DNA of 11,133 bases, taken from contig CANGUJ010000088.1 of NCBI GenBank assembly GCA_947456845.1, positions 1 to 11,133 on the forward strand. The letters run 5' to 3'. Position 1 is the first letter of the stretch. Each line of letters begins with the position of its first letter. Below the pieces are notes generated by a model, which ran no database searches, was not told where the DNA came from, and was given only the letters and a program-made list of their open reading frames with translations. The position numbers and the translations under genes were made by a program. Below, in pieces: positions 1-6,152 of this stretch. This stretch comes from Burkholderiales bacterium (GTDB taxonomy: Bacteria; Pseudomonadota; Gammaproteobacteria; Burkholderiales; JAEUOS01).

Positions 1-1
1 C

Positions 2-547
2 GCCGGAAACACCAATGAATGGATATGCGGTCCCGTGCCCGGACAATCCCTCGCCGGCACCGTCGCGCCGGGCTGCGCGGTCAGCGGCGCCCTGCCGCCG
101 GGTTGCAATGCCGCGGCGGGGAACCCGAACAGTTGCACCTTCGAGATCGCCGACACGGGCGATATTCCGGTGCGCGACGGCCAGGCCGGCCGCGCCGGGA
201 CGGTGTTCCTGATGAATCCCACGGTGGTGCCGCCCACCGGTGCCGTGGCTGTCATCCTGTCGCACGGCGCCAACCGGCTCGGCGGAACCGGCCAGGACGG
301 CACCGCCTTCGCCGCACCGGCGGCCGGTACCGACGAGGCTCTCAACGGACCGGCGTTGGCCGCGATCGCCGCCGGCCCGCGGCTCCCGGCAGCCCCCTTC
401 ATCGCCCGACCCCCGCTCGACGGCGCGCCGGCGGCATGCAACGACAATGCCGCGGCGGCCCTGTGCAATTTCGATGACCAATTGGTCTACATCGGCGCCA
501 ACACCCTTGTCAGCCGCGTCCTGCAGTCGGGCCTGCGTCTGCGTTGA
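2..547 (+). CDS. Type II secretion pseudopilin-like protein, C-terminal part (5' end outside window)
   Basis: The reading frame is open from the left edge to a TGA at 545-547, giving about 181 residues of a longer protein. The start and the N-terminal prepilin signal are not in the window. The identification rests on C-terminal features I associate with minor pilin or pseudopilin-like proteins. These are an AVILSHGANRLGG segment (the usual form is like VVxSHGKNGxGG), then a stretch with DEALNG, then CNFDDQLVYIGANTLVSRVL, which resembles the family ending FDDxVxWIsxnxLxxRmv. Several cysteines are present (in WICGP, PGCAV, PGCN, NSCTF, AACND and ALCNF) and could form disulfides in the periplasm. 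Such proteins are inserted in the inner membrane, cleaved by prepilin peptidase and assembled into a pseudopilus or pilus. The next gene begins at once (TTGA overlap at 544-547) or 53 bases later, so it probably shares the transcript. The family-level call is fairly good; the exact role is unknown. Confidence 0.6.
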   Translation, partial: AGNTNEWICGPVPGQSLAGTVAPGCAVSGALPPGCNAAAGNPNSCTFEIADTGDIPVRDGQAGRAGTVFLMNPTVVPPTGAVAVILSHGANRLGGTGQDGTAFAAPAAGTDEALNGPALAAIAAGPRLPAAPFIARPPLDGAPAACNDNAAAALCNFDDQLVYIGANTLVSRVLQSGLRLR

Positions 548-600
548 CGCGGGTGCCGAAGTGGTCGGCGGTGAACCGATGCCCGGCGCATAATCACGCC

Positions 601-1455
601 ATGCCGCACCAAGAGCCGGAGCCCCCCATCACTCGGGCGCCGCGCGATGGCCCGCGCGCCGTCGCGACCATCGCCACCGTCGCCACCGTCGCCACCGTCG
701 CGACCATTGCCCGCTACACCGCGGCCGAGGCGCTCCACAACCGCGTACTCGTCAGCGCGCTCGTGACCATCGTCGCCGGCGTCGCCCTGGGGCAGTTCGC
801 GGGCGAACTCGCGCTTACCGATACGCGCGGCATCAGCGCCGCGGCCCAGGCCTGGCTGTTCCGCATCGCAGCGGTGTTCCTGATCGCAAGCTTCGCGATT
901 TCGTCGCTGGTGCGCGAGGCCGACGACAAGGGGCTCGAACTGCTGCTCGCGCTGCCGCTGCCGCGGGCCGGGTATCTGTTCGGCAAATGGGGCGGATGCA
1001 CACTGGTTGCGGCCATCCTGACAGCACTGTTCGCGTTGCCACTGTTGTCGGTCGCCCCATGGACGGCGGTGTCGGCCTGGGCAATATCGCTGTTCTTCGA
1101 ACTGGCCATCGTGGCAAGCGCAAGCCTGCTGTGCGCGCTGACCTTCACCCATCTCGTCGCGAGCCTGGCTGCGGTGAGCGCCTTCTACATCCTCGCACGC
1201 ACCATGGCGGCGCTACTGGCCATCGGCGGCAGCCCGGTAGTTCCCCAGGATTCCACTGCTTTCCGCTTCGCCGCGGCCCTGCTGGAGGGGATTGGCGCGC
1301 TGCTGCCCCGCCTCGACCGATTCTGCCGCTCCGATTGGCTGACGACGGGTGCGGCGGCCTGGGCGGAGATGCCATGGCTGGCCGCGCAGACTGTTGTTTA
1401 CGTCAGCCTGCTGCTGGCGGCGGCCTATGTTGACCTAATGCGCAAGAGTGTATGA
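601..1455 (+). CDS. ABC-2-type transporter permease (six-helix membrane protein)
   Basis: This 284-residue hydrophobic protein has about six membrane segments (near residues 49-67, 84-105, 131-152, 158-181, 184-206 and 258-277). Between the second and third lies the cytoplasmic segment SSLVREADDKGLELLLALPL, followed by PRAGYLFGKWGG. That is the typical pattern of ABC-2 export permeases, where a conserved loop contacts the ATPase. It should work with a separate ATP-binding subunit, which is not in this window and may lie upstream of the left edge. The substrate is unknown. I chose ATG 601, although no good ribosome site precedes it. A TTG at 544 overlaps the previous stop as TTGA and would add 19 residues, so the start is uncertain. 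Before the first helix, residues 21-35 are five VAT/IAT triplets encoded by 9-base repeats. The stop overlaps the start of the next gene by 8 bases, suggesting translational coupling. Confidence 0.65.
   Translation: MPHQEPEPPITRAPRDGPRAVATIATVATVATVATIARYTAAEALHNRVLVSALVTIVAGVALGQFAGELALTDTRGISAAAQAWLFRIAAVFLIASFAISSLVREADDKGLELLLALPLPRAGYLFGKWGGCTLVAAILTALFALPLLSVAPWTAVSAWAISLFFELAIVASASLLCALTFTHLVASLAAVSAFYILARTMAALLAIGGSPVVPQDSTAFRFAAALLEGIGALLPRLDRFCRSDWLTTGAAAWAEMPWLAAQTVVYVSLLLAAAYVDLMRKSV
661..705 (+). repeat. Five tandem 9-bp units inside the permease N-terminus
   Basis: Five consecutive 9-base units run GTCGCGACC, ATCGCCACC, GTCGCCACC, GTCGCCACC, GTCGCGACC, and a degenerate sixth (ATTGCCCGC) follows. 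They encode VAT-IAT-VAT-VAT-VAT just before the first membrane helix. Because the unit is a multiple of three, gain or loss of copies would lengthen or shorten the protein without a frameshift. Confidence 0.85.
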
Positions 1456-2197
1456 ATTGAGGAGTCGCCGCCGCAACCAGCGCCCGCCAAGCGTGGTGCG
1501 TCCCGCCGCATGGTGCGTACTTGTCCTGGCGCTGGCGGGGCAGGTAGCGCTCTCCACCCTGACGCCGCGCGGGCAACCGCAGGCCGAGGACCTGCAGGCG
1601 CCGCCGGGTGTTCGCGCCATCACGGCCGCTTCGCTCGGGGACCCGCTGGCCGCCGCCAAGCTGATGAACCTGGTGTTGCAGGCGCACGACAATCAGCCCG
1701 GCGTCCCGGTGCCCTTCATGCACCTTGATTACCTGCAATTGCAGCGCTGGCTGGACCGCATCCTCGAGCTCGACCCGAACGGGCCGTATCCTCTGATGGC
1801 GGCCAGCAGACTCTACGGGGAGGTGCCCGACCGCCAGCGCCAGCGCATGATGCTCGATTTCGTGCACGAAAAATTCCATGCCGATCCGAACCGCCGCTGG
1901 CCGGCGCTGGCCCATGCCGCCCATGTGGCCCGGCACGGCCTCAAGGACATGGCGCTGGCGCGCGTCTATGCGGCCAGCCTGCGGCGCGAAGCCACCGGCC
2001 CCGGGGTGCCGGGCTGGGTCAAGCAGATGGAGATCCTGCTGCTGGCGGACATGGATGAACCCGCAGCCGCCCGGGTCCTGCTGGGCGCCTTGCTCGACAG
2101 CGGCCAGATCACCGACCCCGCCGAGGCGCGCTTCCTTGCCGCGCGCCTGGCCGCATCCGAACAGGCCCCCGAACACAAGCCCGGGATGGCGCATTGA
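1448..2197 (+). CDS. Single-pass membrane protein with TPR-like helical domain, function unknown
   Basis: This predicted 249-residue protein has a basic N-terminus (RSRRRNQR), one membrane segment at about residues 19-38, and a mostly helical domain from about residue 55 to the end. By the positive-inside rule the helical part should lie in the periplasm. The run from DYLQLQRWLDRILELDPNGP onward (residues 94-180) and the segment VKQMEILLLADMDEPAAARV have the helix-pair look and ELDPN/DEPAAA-type turns of TPR or Sel1-like repeats. I do not recognise a named family. I chose GTG 1448, which overlaps the end of the permease gene by 8 bases. TTG 1457 and GTG 1493 or 1496 are other possible starts and leave the membrane helix largely intact. 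The overlap with the permease and the closeness to pilin-like genes suggest a helper or scaffold in the same membrane system; this is inference from context only. Confidence 0.55.
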   Translation: MYELRSRRRNQRPPSVVRPAAWCVLVLALAGQVALSTLTPRGQPQAEDLQAPPGVRAITAASLGDPLAAAKLMNLVLQAHDNQPGVPVPFMHLDYLQLQRWLDRILELDPNGPYPLMAASRLYGEVPDRQRQRMMLDFVHEKFHADPNRRWPALAHAAHVARHGLKDMALARVYAASLRREATGPGVPGWVKQMEILLLADMDEPAAARVLLGALLDSGQITDPAEARFLAARLAASEQAPEHKPGMAH

Positions 2198-2214
2198 CTA
2201 CCTGCCTCCGGGGC

Positions 2215-2239
2215 CGTCCGGCCTGCGCTGGCCCGGACG
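2215..2239 (+). other. GC-rich hairpin just after the TPR-like gene
   Basis: Arms CGTCCGG (2215-2221) and CCGGACG (2233-2239) pair perfectly across an 11-base loop, in which CC and GG could add an inner stem with one bulged base. It starts 17 bases after the stop codon. No T-run follows, so it is not a standard intrinsic terminator. It may be a weak or Rho-assisted end, or an mRNA 3' stabiliser. Confidence 0.3.
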
Positions 2240-2318
2240 CACGCGATCGCGATAAACCACCACCGCGCGAGGTATACCGTGGCATGGCCGCAACTTGCGC
2301 CGCCAAAGAAGCGTTGTC

Positions 2319-2332
2319 GGGTTGCACAACCC
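2319..2332. promoter_or_regulatory. Short perfect palindrome in the promoter region of the prepilin gene
   Basis: GGGTTG (2319-2324) and CAACCC (2327-2332) form a perfect inverted repeat with a two-base spacer, directly upstream of the candidate -35 hexamer. The position would suit an operator, but no regulator can be named and a 6-base arm could arise by chance. Confidence 0.2.
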
Positions 2333-2362
2333 TTGCAAAATCAATGGAGTTAGACGCATACT
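2333..2362 (+). promoter_or_regulatory. Possible sigma-70 promoter for the prepilin-like gene
   Basis: TTGCAA (2333-2338) matches TTGACA at four of six positions, and CATACT (2357-2362) matches TATAAT at four of six, with an 18-base spacer. The region is clearly more AT-rich than its surroundings. Transcription would start near 2369, giving a leader of about 26 bases that includes the G-run at 2384-2389 before ATG 2395. Weak matches; plausible only by position. Confidence 0.3.
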
Positions 2363-2394
2363 TTGGTAAACTGCTTGAATTTAGGGGGGTCGAC

Positions 2395-3132
2395 ATGCGC
2401 AAACAGCAAGGCTTCACGTTGGTGGAAATCGCGATCGTCCTCGTTATCATCGGACTATTGCTGGGCGGGATTCTGCGGGGACAGGAACTCATCCAGGGCG
2501 CGCGCGTGCGCAACGTCATCGACCAGCAAAACGGGGTACGGGCGGCCTACTTCGCATTCCAGGACAGGTTCCGGCTGGTCCCCGGCGACATCGGCCCCGC
2601 GCAAATCGCCGTGGTCGGCAATGGCGTGCTGGCATCCACCGATGCCGCAGGCGGCAACGGCCAGATCGCAGCCAACGATTCTTCGACCGCCTTCCAGAAC
2701 CTGACCGCGACCGGTTTCCTGTCGTGTTCGGTCTGTACCGTGGCCCAGGTGGCTTCGACCAATGCCAACAGCCCCACCAATGTCTACGGCGGCGTGCTGC
2801 AATTGACCACCGACGCGGTACTCGCCAACTTCAACGGCGCCGCTTTTGCCCTCAATATCCCGGCGGCACGGACTAACCTCAAGACCGGCAACCAGATTCC
2901 GTCCAACGTGCTCGCGGAAATCGACCTCAAGATGGATGACGGCAATCCGTACACGGGCAACTTTCGCTTCAGCACCTGGGCGCCGGCCGGCGCGGCCGCG
3001 GTGGCGCAAGGTAACTGCGCTGCGGGGCCGGTTGTCGGCCCACCGGCTGTCAGCCCGTGGAACAACGGCCAGGCCGCGGCGCCCGGCGGGGCCATCGGCG
3101 GAAACTGCGGCGGCGGGACCATCATCAATTAA
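2395..3132 (+). CDS. Prepilin-like protein with type IV pilin N-terminal signal
   Basis: The 245-residue product starts MRKQQG, then FTLVEIAIVLVIIGLLLGGI. This is a type III (prepilin) signal: a short basic leader, cleavage after Gly6, Phe7 as the mature first residue to be methylated, and the conserved glutamate at mature position 5 (Glu11). The hydrophobic helix continues into an amphipathic region (ELIQGARVRNVIDQQNGVRA and onward to about residue 66), a form seen in many proteobacterial prepilins. The periplasmic head ends with a DLKMDDGNPYTGNFRFS segment and a tail rich in Gly, Ala and Pro. Cysteines at 111, 114, 208 and 238 could form disulfides. I chose ATG 2395 because it places the signal at the N-terminus and a G-rich site (2384-2389) lies just upstream; an open frame extends back to 2194 but would bury the signal. 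It lies 197 bases after the TPR-like gene, so it may have its own promoter. It is a pilus or pseudopilus subunit; which machine it serves is unknown. Confidence 0.8.
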   Translation: MRKQQGFTLVEIAIVLVIIGLLLGGILRGQELIQGARVRNVIDQQNGVRAAYFAFQDRFRLVPGDIGPAQIAVVGNGVLASTDAAGGNGQIAANDSSTAFQNLTATGFLSCSVCTVAQVASTNANSPTNVYGGVLQLTTDAVLANFNGAAFALNIPAARTNLKTGNQIPSNVLAEIDLKMDDGNPYTGNFRFSTWAPAGAAAVAQGNCAAGPVVGPPAVSPWNNGQAAAPGGAIGGNCGGGTIIN

Positions 3133-3197
3133 GCCCCGGCCGGCATGCGCCCGGTCACTGGCATCACACATGGCCGCAGGACGTCCAGAACAGGCAG

Positions 3198-3217
3198 TGT
3201 CGGAATTTTTTACGCCA
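3198..3217. promoter_or_regulatory. Imperfect dyad, candidate activator binding site upstream of sigma-54 promoter
   Basis: TGTCGGAA (3198-3205) and TTACGCCA (3210-3217) are inverted repeats matching at six of eight positions, separated by TTTT. The centre is about 95 bases upstream of the predicted transcription start near 3303, within the usual range for enhancer-binding activators of sigma-54. A PrsR-type response regulator would be the natural candidate, but that is inference. Confidence 0.3.
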
Positions 3218-3276
3218 GCCGGCCGTACGCACATCACAGATCACCGAAACCTTTGAATTTCAATAACTAATTTTTT

Positions 3277-3292
3277 GAGCACGTTTCTTGCA
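3277..3292 (+). promoter_or_regulatory. Sigma-54 (RpoN) -24/-12 promoter for the PEP-CTERM gene
   Basis: GAGCACG (3277-3283), four bases, then TTGCA (3288-3292) follows the consensus TGGCACG-N4-TTGCA/T with two mismatches, both in the first two bases of the -24 element. The spacing between the -24 GG position (here AG, 3278-3279) and the invariant -12 GC (3290-3291) is exactly ten bases. Transcription would begin near 3303, about 50 bases before ATG 3353. RpoN control of PEP-CTERM genes is known in some betaproteobacteria, and rpoN itself is at 9853. Confidence 0.6.
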
Positions 3293-3352
3293 TCTTTTCG
3301 ACGGCGCTGCCAGCCCCCTGCTTTCCGCTCCCCCGAAAAGAAAGATGTCGCG

Positions 3353-4027
3353 ATGTTCCTGACCCTCAATCGAAAAAATACAAGCCTGAAATTGCTCGTG
3401 GCAGGGTTGGCATGTGCAGCCACCGTCTCCCACGCGGCCGTGACGACGTTTTCCAATCCCGCCAATGTCGTCGCCGGTACCGAATACAACTTCAATCAAT
3501 ACGACCCCGGCATCGGCCTGGAGGTATCCTTGCTCGGCGCCCCGGTGCCGATAACGGGGTCGGGCGTCTCCTTCATGGCGGACGAAAGCAAAGTGTTCGG
3601 GCTGTCCACGGTGGGCTACCTGGCAGATATCGTGTATTCGGCCAAGACCGCCGACTTGCAAACGAGCCTCAACGCACTGACGGCCACCATTTCTGGCGAC
3701 GTGAAGACAATCGGCTTCTATCTGGGTTCGTATAACCACCCGGGTGCACCCTACAGCGCTGTGGTGACCGCCGGCGGTACCGACTACAGTTTCAGCGCCG
3801 GGCTTGCTCTGCCGGCGACGCATCTTGCATTCGGTTTTGTTGGATTCACTTCGCCGATGGCCATCACCAAGGTCATCTTCACGCAACCGGACCCCTACAA
3901 TGCGCTGGACGTGCAGAAATTCTCCACCAGCAGCGTGGTGGCGGTGCCGGAGCCCTCGGCCTACGCCATGTTCGGCGCCGGGCTTGCGCTCTTCGGCATG
4001 ATCGGCCTGCGCCGCCGCCGGCGCTGA
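3353..4027 (+). CDS. PEP-CTERM sorting domain protein (exported, exosortase substrate)
   Basis: This 224-residue exported protein has a Sec signal peptide (basic MFLTLNRKNTSLK, a hydrophobic core to about residue 24, and likely cleavage near SHA at 26-28). A beta-rich, Gly/Ser/Thr-rich body of about 165 residues follows. At the end is a textbook PEP-CTERM tail: VPEPSAYAMFGAG (198-210), a hydrophobic helix to about 218, and the basic cluster RRRRR at 220-224. The tail is recognised by exosortase (EpsH/XrtA), which is thought to cleave near the PEP motif and anchor or release the protein at the cell surface, usually alongside exopolysaccharide. I do not recognise the body as a named domain. ATG 3353 gives the clean signal peptide; a TTG at 3275 opens the same frame but lies inside the sigma-54 promoter. 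It is preceded by that promoter and followed by strong hairpins, so it looks like a single-gene transcript. Confidence 0.85.
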   Translation: MFLTLNRKNTSLKLLVAGLACAATVSHAAVTTFSNPANVVAGTEYNFNQYDPGIGLEVSLLGAPVPITGSGVSFMADESKVFGLSTVGYLADIVYSAKTADLQTSLNALTATISGDVKTIGFYLGSYNHPGAPYSAVVTAGGTDYSFSAGLALPATHLAFGFVGFTSPMAITKVIFTQPDPYNALDVQKFSTSSVVAVPEPSAYAMFGAGLALFGMIGLRRRRR

Positions 4028-4043
4028 TCGCCCCCTGCCCGAT

Positions 4044-4102
4044 GCACAAGGCCCCGCCCGGGGGGCCTTGCATAAGGCCCCGCCCGCGGGGCCTTTTCTT
4101 TT
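4044..4102 (+). terminator. Tandem duplicated intrinsic terminator
   Basis: There are two successive GC-rich hairpins. The first pairs CAAGGCCCC (4047-4055) with GGGGCCTTG (4062-4070). The second pairs AAGGCCCCG (4074-4082) with CGGGGCCTT (4087-4095) and runs into TTCTTTT (4096-4102). The 17-base units at 4044-4060 and 4070-4086 differ at one position, so the second hairpin looks like a local duplication of the first. It ends transcription of the PEP-CTERM gene and lies between convergent genes. The minus-strand side lacks a clear T-run. Confidence 0.85.
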
Positions 4103-4130
4103 GCCGCGCCGCCGGCGCGCCTCGCGCCGC

Positions 4131-6101
4131 TCAGCCGCCTAGGAGCTGGCGCTCCGCCTGGGCGATCCGTTCAGGCGTGCCCTTGAGGACCAGCACATCC
4201 CCGGCCTGGAACAGGAGGTCGGGGCCGACCGGCGGGCTGGGTTGGCCCGGACGCCGCACCGCCACGACTTGCAGGTCTTCGCTCACCACGCGCAGTTGCC
4301 CCAGGGTCCTGCCGGTCGCCGCCGCACCGGGCTCCAGAATCACGGAATGCAGGCGAATGTGCCGGCCTTCGGTGAGATCCTCCGCCTCGTCGCTCGAGCC
4401 GTGGAAAAAGCCGCGCAGCAGACCGTAGCGGGACTCCCGCACCGCGCCGACCCGGCGCACCACCCGCGACACCGGGACGCCGGTGAGCAGCAGTGTGTGG
4501 GAGGCGAGCATCAGGCTGGATTCCAGCGCCTCCGGCACGACCTCGGCCGCGCCTGCGGCATGCAGCTTGTCCATCTCCGTATCGTCCTTGACGCGCACGA
4601 TCACCGGCAAGCCAGGGCGTATTTCGCTGACATGACGCAGGATCTTCAAGGCTGCCGCCGTATCGGCATACGAGATCACCACCGCCTGGGCGCGCGCCAG
4701 GCCGGCAGCCATGAGCGACTCGCGCCGGCTCGCATCGGCGTACACCACCGCATCGCCCGCGGCTGCCGCTTCGCGGATGCGTTCCGGGTCCAGATCGAGC
4801 GCCATGTACTCGATGCCCTCGGCCGCCAGGAGCTTGGAAAGCACCTGCCCGTTGCGCCCGTAGCCGCAGATGATCACATGCCGGGTGGACTTGATGGTGC
4901 GCGAGGCGATCTGCGTGAGTTGCAGGGACTGGAGCATCCATTCATCGCGCGAAAAACGCATGGCGATCCGGTCGCTCGCCGCCACGATGAATGGCGCCGC
5001 GAACATGGATAGCAGCATCGCGGCGAGGATCGCATCCATCAGCGCGCCGTCCACCAGCTTGAGCCCGCCCGCCTGGGCCAGGAGCACGAAGCCGAACTCG
5101 CCCGCCTGCGCCAGCGCCAGCCCGGTGCGTATCGCGGTGCCGGAGGGACGCCTGAAAAAACGGCTCAAGCCCGCCACCACGGCAAATTTCGCCAGCACCG
5201 GCAGGGTCGCCAGCATCAGCACGAGCAGCGGTTGCGCCAGCACCGAGCGCACATCCAGAAGCATGCCGATGGTCACGAAGAACAGACCGAGCAGCACATC
5301 GCGGAACGGCTTGATGTCCTCCTCCACCTGATGGCGGTACTCGGTCTCGGATATGAGCATGCCCGCAACGAACGCGCCCAGGGCGAGGGAAAGGCCGGCG
5401 TGTTCGGTGATGTATGCGAGCCCCAGGGTCATCAGCAGCAGGTTGAGGATGAACAGCTCGTTGGAGCGGCGCCGCGCCACCACCGTAAGCCAGGCGCGCA
5501 CCAGCCTGCGGCCCGCGAACAGCAGCACTGCCAGCACCACCGCGGCCTTGGCCAGGGCGATGCCGAGGGCGACCGGGATGTTCTCGGGCGCGCTGGCGAG
5601 CGCCGGCACCACCACCAGGAAGGGCACGACCGCCAGGTCCTGGAACAGGAGAATGCCGATCACGTCGCGGCCATGCTGGGCCTCCAGCTCGCCGCGCTCG
5701 CCCAAAAGCTTGACCAGTATCGCGGTCGATGACATGGCCAGCGCGCCGCCGAGGGCCACGCCCCCCTGCCACCCGATGCCCACCAGCATCGCGGCAGCCA
5801 CGCCAATGATGGTGGTGGCAAGCACCTGCGCCAGCCCCAGGCCGAACACCGTGCCGCGCATGGCCATGAGGCGCGGCAGGTTGAATTCGAGCCCAATGGA
5901 GAACATCAGGAAAACCACCCCGAACTCGGCCAGGTAGCGGGTCTCCGGCGTGTTGGGCACAAATCCCAGCGCGTGCGGGCCGATCAGCACACCGGCCAGC
6001 AGATAACCCAGCAGCGGCGGCAAATGCAACTTGCGGGCGAGGGCGACGATGCCGACCGAGGCAGCGAGGAAAATCAGGACGATCTCGAGGGTCTTGGGCA
6101 T
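4131..6101 (-). CDS. KefB/KefC-like CPA2 monovalent cation:proton antiporter with RCK domains
   Basis: The 656-residue inner-membrane protein has three parts. Residues 1-385 are a sodium/hydrogen exchanger domain of about 12 helices, with GVVFLMFSIGLEF (61-73), AMSSTAILVKLLGERG (122-137), LFQDLAVVP (152-160; the conserved Asp of the ion site is Asp155) and ALAQAGEFGFVLLAQAGG (329-346). Residues 407-525 are a TrkA-N/RCK domain with the nucleotide motif GYGRNG (413-418) and an acidic LDLDPE (435-440) at the end of the second strand. Residues about 578-656 are a TrkA-C domain. The family exchanges K+ or Na+ for H+ under control of bound nucleotide. E. coli KefB and KefC are about 600-620 residues and lack the last domain, so this is a KefB/YbaL-type relative rather than a sure KefC, and glutathione gating should not be assumed. 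It is divergent from kdsD and convergent with the PEP-CTERM gene. ATG 6099-6101 gives a full first helix. Confidence 0.85.
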   Translation of the reverse strand: MPKTLEIVLIFLAASVGIVALARKLHLPPLLGYLLAGVLIGPHALGFVPNTPETRYLAEFGVVFLMFSIGLEFNLPRLMAMRGTVFGLGLAQVLATTIIGVAAAMLVGIGWQGGVALGGALAMSSTAILVKLLGERGELEAQHGRDVIGILLFQDLAVVPFLVVVPALASAPENIPVALGIALAKAAVVLAVLLFAGRRLVRAWLTVVARRRSNELFILNLLLMTLGLAYITEHAGLSLALGAFVAGMLISETEYRHQVEEDIKPFRDVLLGLFFVTIGMLLDVRSVLAQPLLVLMLATLPVLAKFAVVAGLSRFFRRPSGTAIRTGLALAQAGEFGFVLLAQAGGLKLVDGALMDAILAAMLLSMFAAPFIVAASDRIAMRFSRDEWMLQSLQLTQIASRTIKSTRHVIICGYGRNGQVLSKLLAAEGIEYMALDLDPERIREAAAAGDAVVYADASRRESLMAAGLARAQAVVISYADTAAALKILRHVSEIRPGLPVIVRVKDDTEMDKLHAAGAAEVVPEALESSLMLASHTLLLTGVPVSRVVRRVGAVRESRYGLLRGFFHGSSDEAEDLTEGRHIRLHSVILEPGAAATGRTLGQLRVVSEDLQVVAVRRPGQPSPPVGPDLLFQAGDVLVLKGTPERIAQAERQLLGG

Positions 6102-6152
6102 CTAATCGGGTATTGGGCGGTTCATCGCCGAGGGGGCGCGTCCGGCAGTGGG

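Larger units (their letters stand above)
3133..3352. other. Intergenic regulatory region between the prepilin-like and PEP-CTERM genes
   Basis: This 220-base stretch holds no convincing coding frame. Its first part is GC-rich, and from about 3200 to 3300 it becomes AT-rich. It contains an imperfect dyad (3198-3217), an AT-rich stretch with a two-mismatch resemblance to an IHF site (about 3258-3270), and a sigma-54-type promoter (3277-3292). The order dyad, bend site, -24/-12 element is that of an activator-dependent promoter. No clear terminator for the prepilin-like gene is seen. Confidence 0.5.

Noticed and set aside
487..1152. 221-residue open frame on the minus strand
   Set aside because: It is opposite the pseudopilin end and the ABC-2 permease. 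It is full of Arg, Gln and Asp-Gly repeats created by the 9-base repeats read backwards.
1403..2194. 263-residue open frame on the minus strand
   Set aside because: It is almost exactly antisense to the TPR-like gene. The plus-strand frame has a membrane helix, a helical domain and coupling to the permease, while this one shows no protein-like features.
2285..2298. TGGCCGCAACTTGC as a sigma-54 promoter for the prepilin-like gene
   Set aside because: There are only nine bases between GG and GC, where ten are required; the helical phase is wrong.
3159..3174. TGGCATCACACATGGC as a sigma-54 promoter for the PEP-CTERM gene
   Set aside because: Eleven bases separate GG and GC and the -12 element is ATGGC, not TTGC. 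The element at 3277-3292 is correctly spaced and better placed.
2455..3237. 260-residue open frame on the minus strand
   Set aside because: It is opposite the prepilin-like gene, whose type III signal is unmistakable. Composition is typical of a GC shadow.
3275..3352. TTG 3275 as the start of the PEP-CTERM protein
   Set aside because: It would place the start inside the sigma-54 promoter and add an arginine-rich stretch before the signal peptide.
4242..5012. 256-residue plus-strand frame, with others at 5232-5937
   Set aside because: They are opposite the cation:proton antiporter, which is full-length with intact exchanger and RCK motifs.
4131..6101. Naming the antiporter KefC or KefB outright
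   Set aside because: It carries an extra TrkA-C domain and no ancillary KefF/KefG gene is next to it, so glutathione-gated K+ efflux cannot be claimed.
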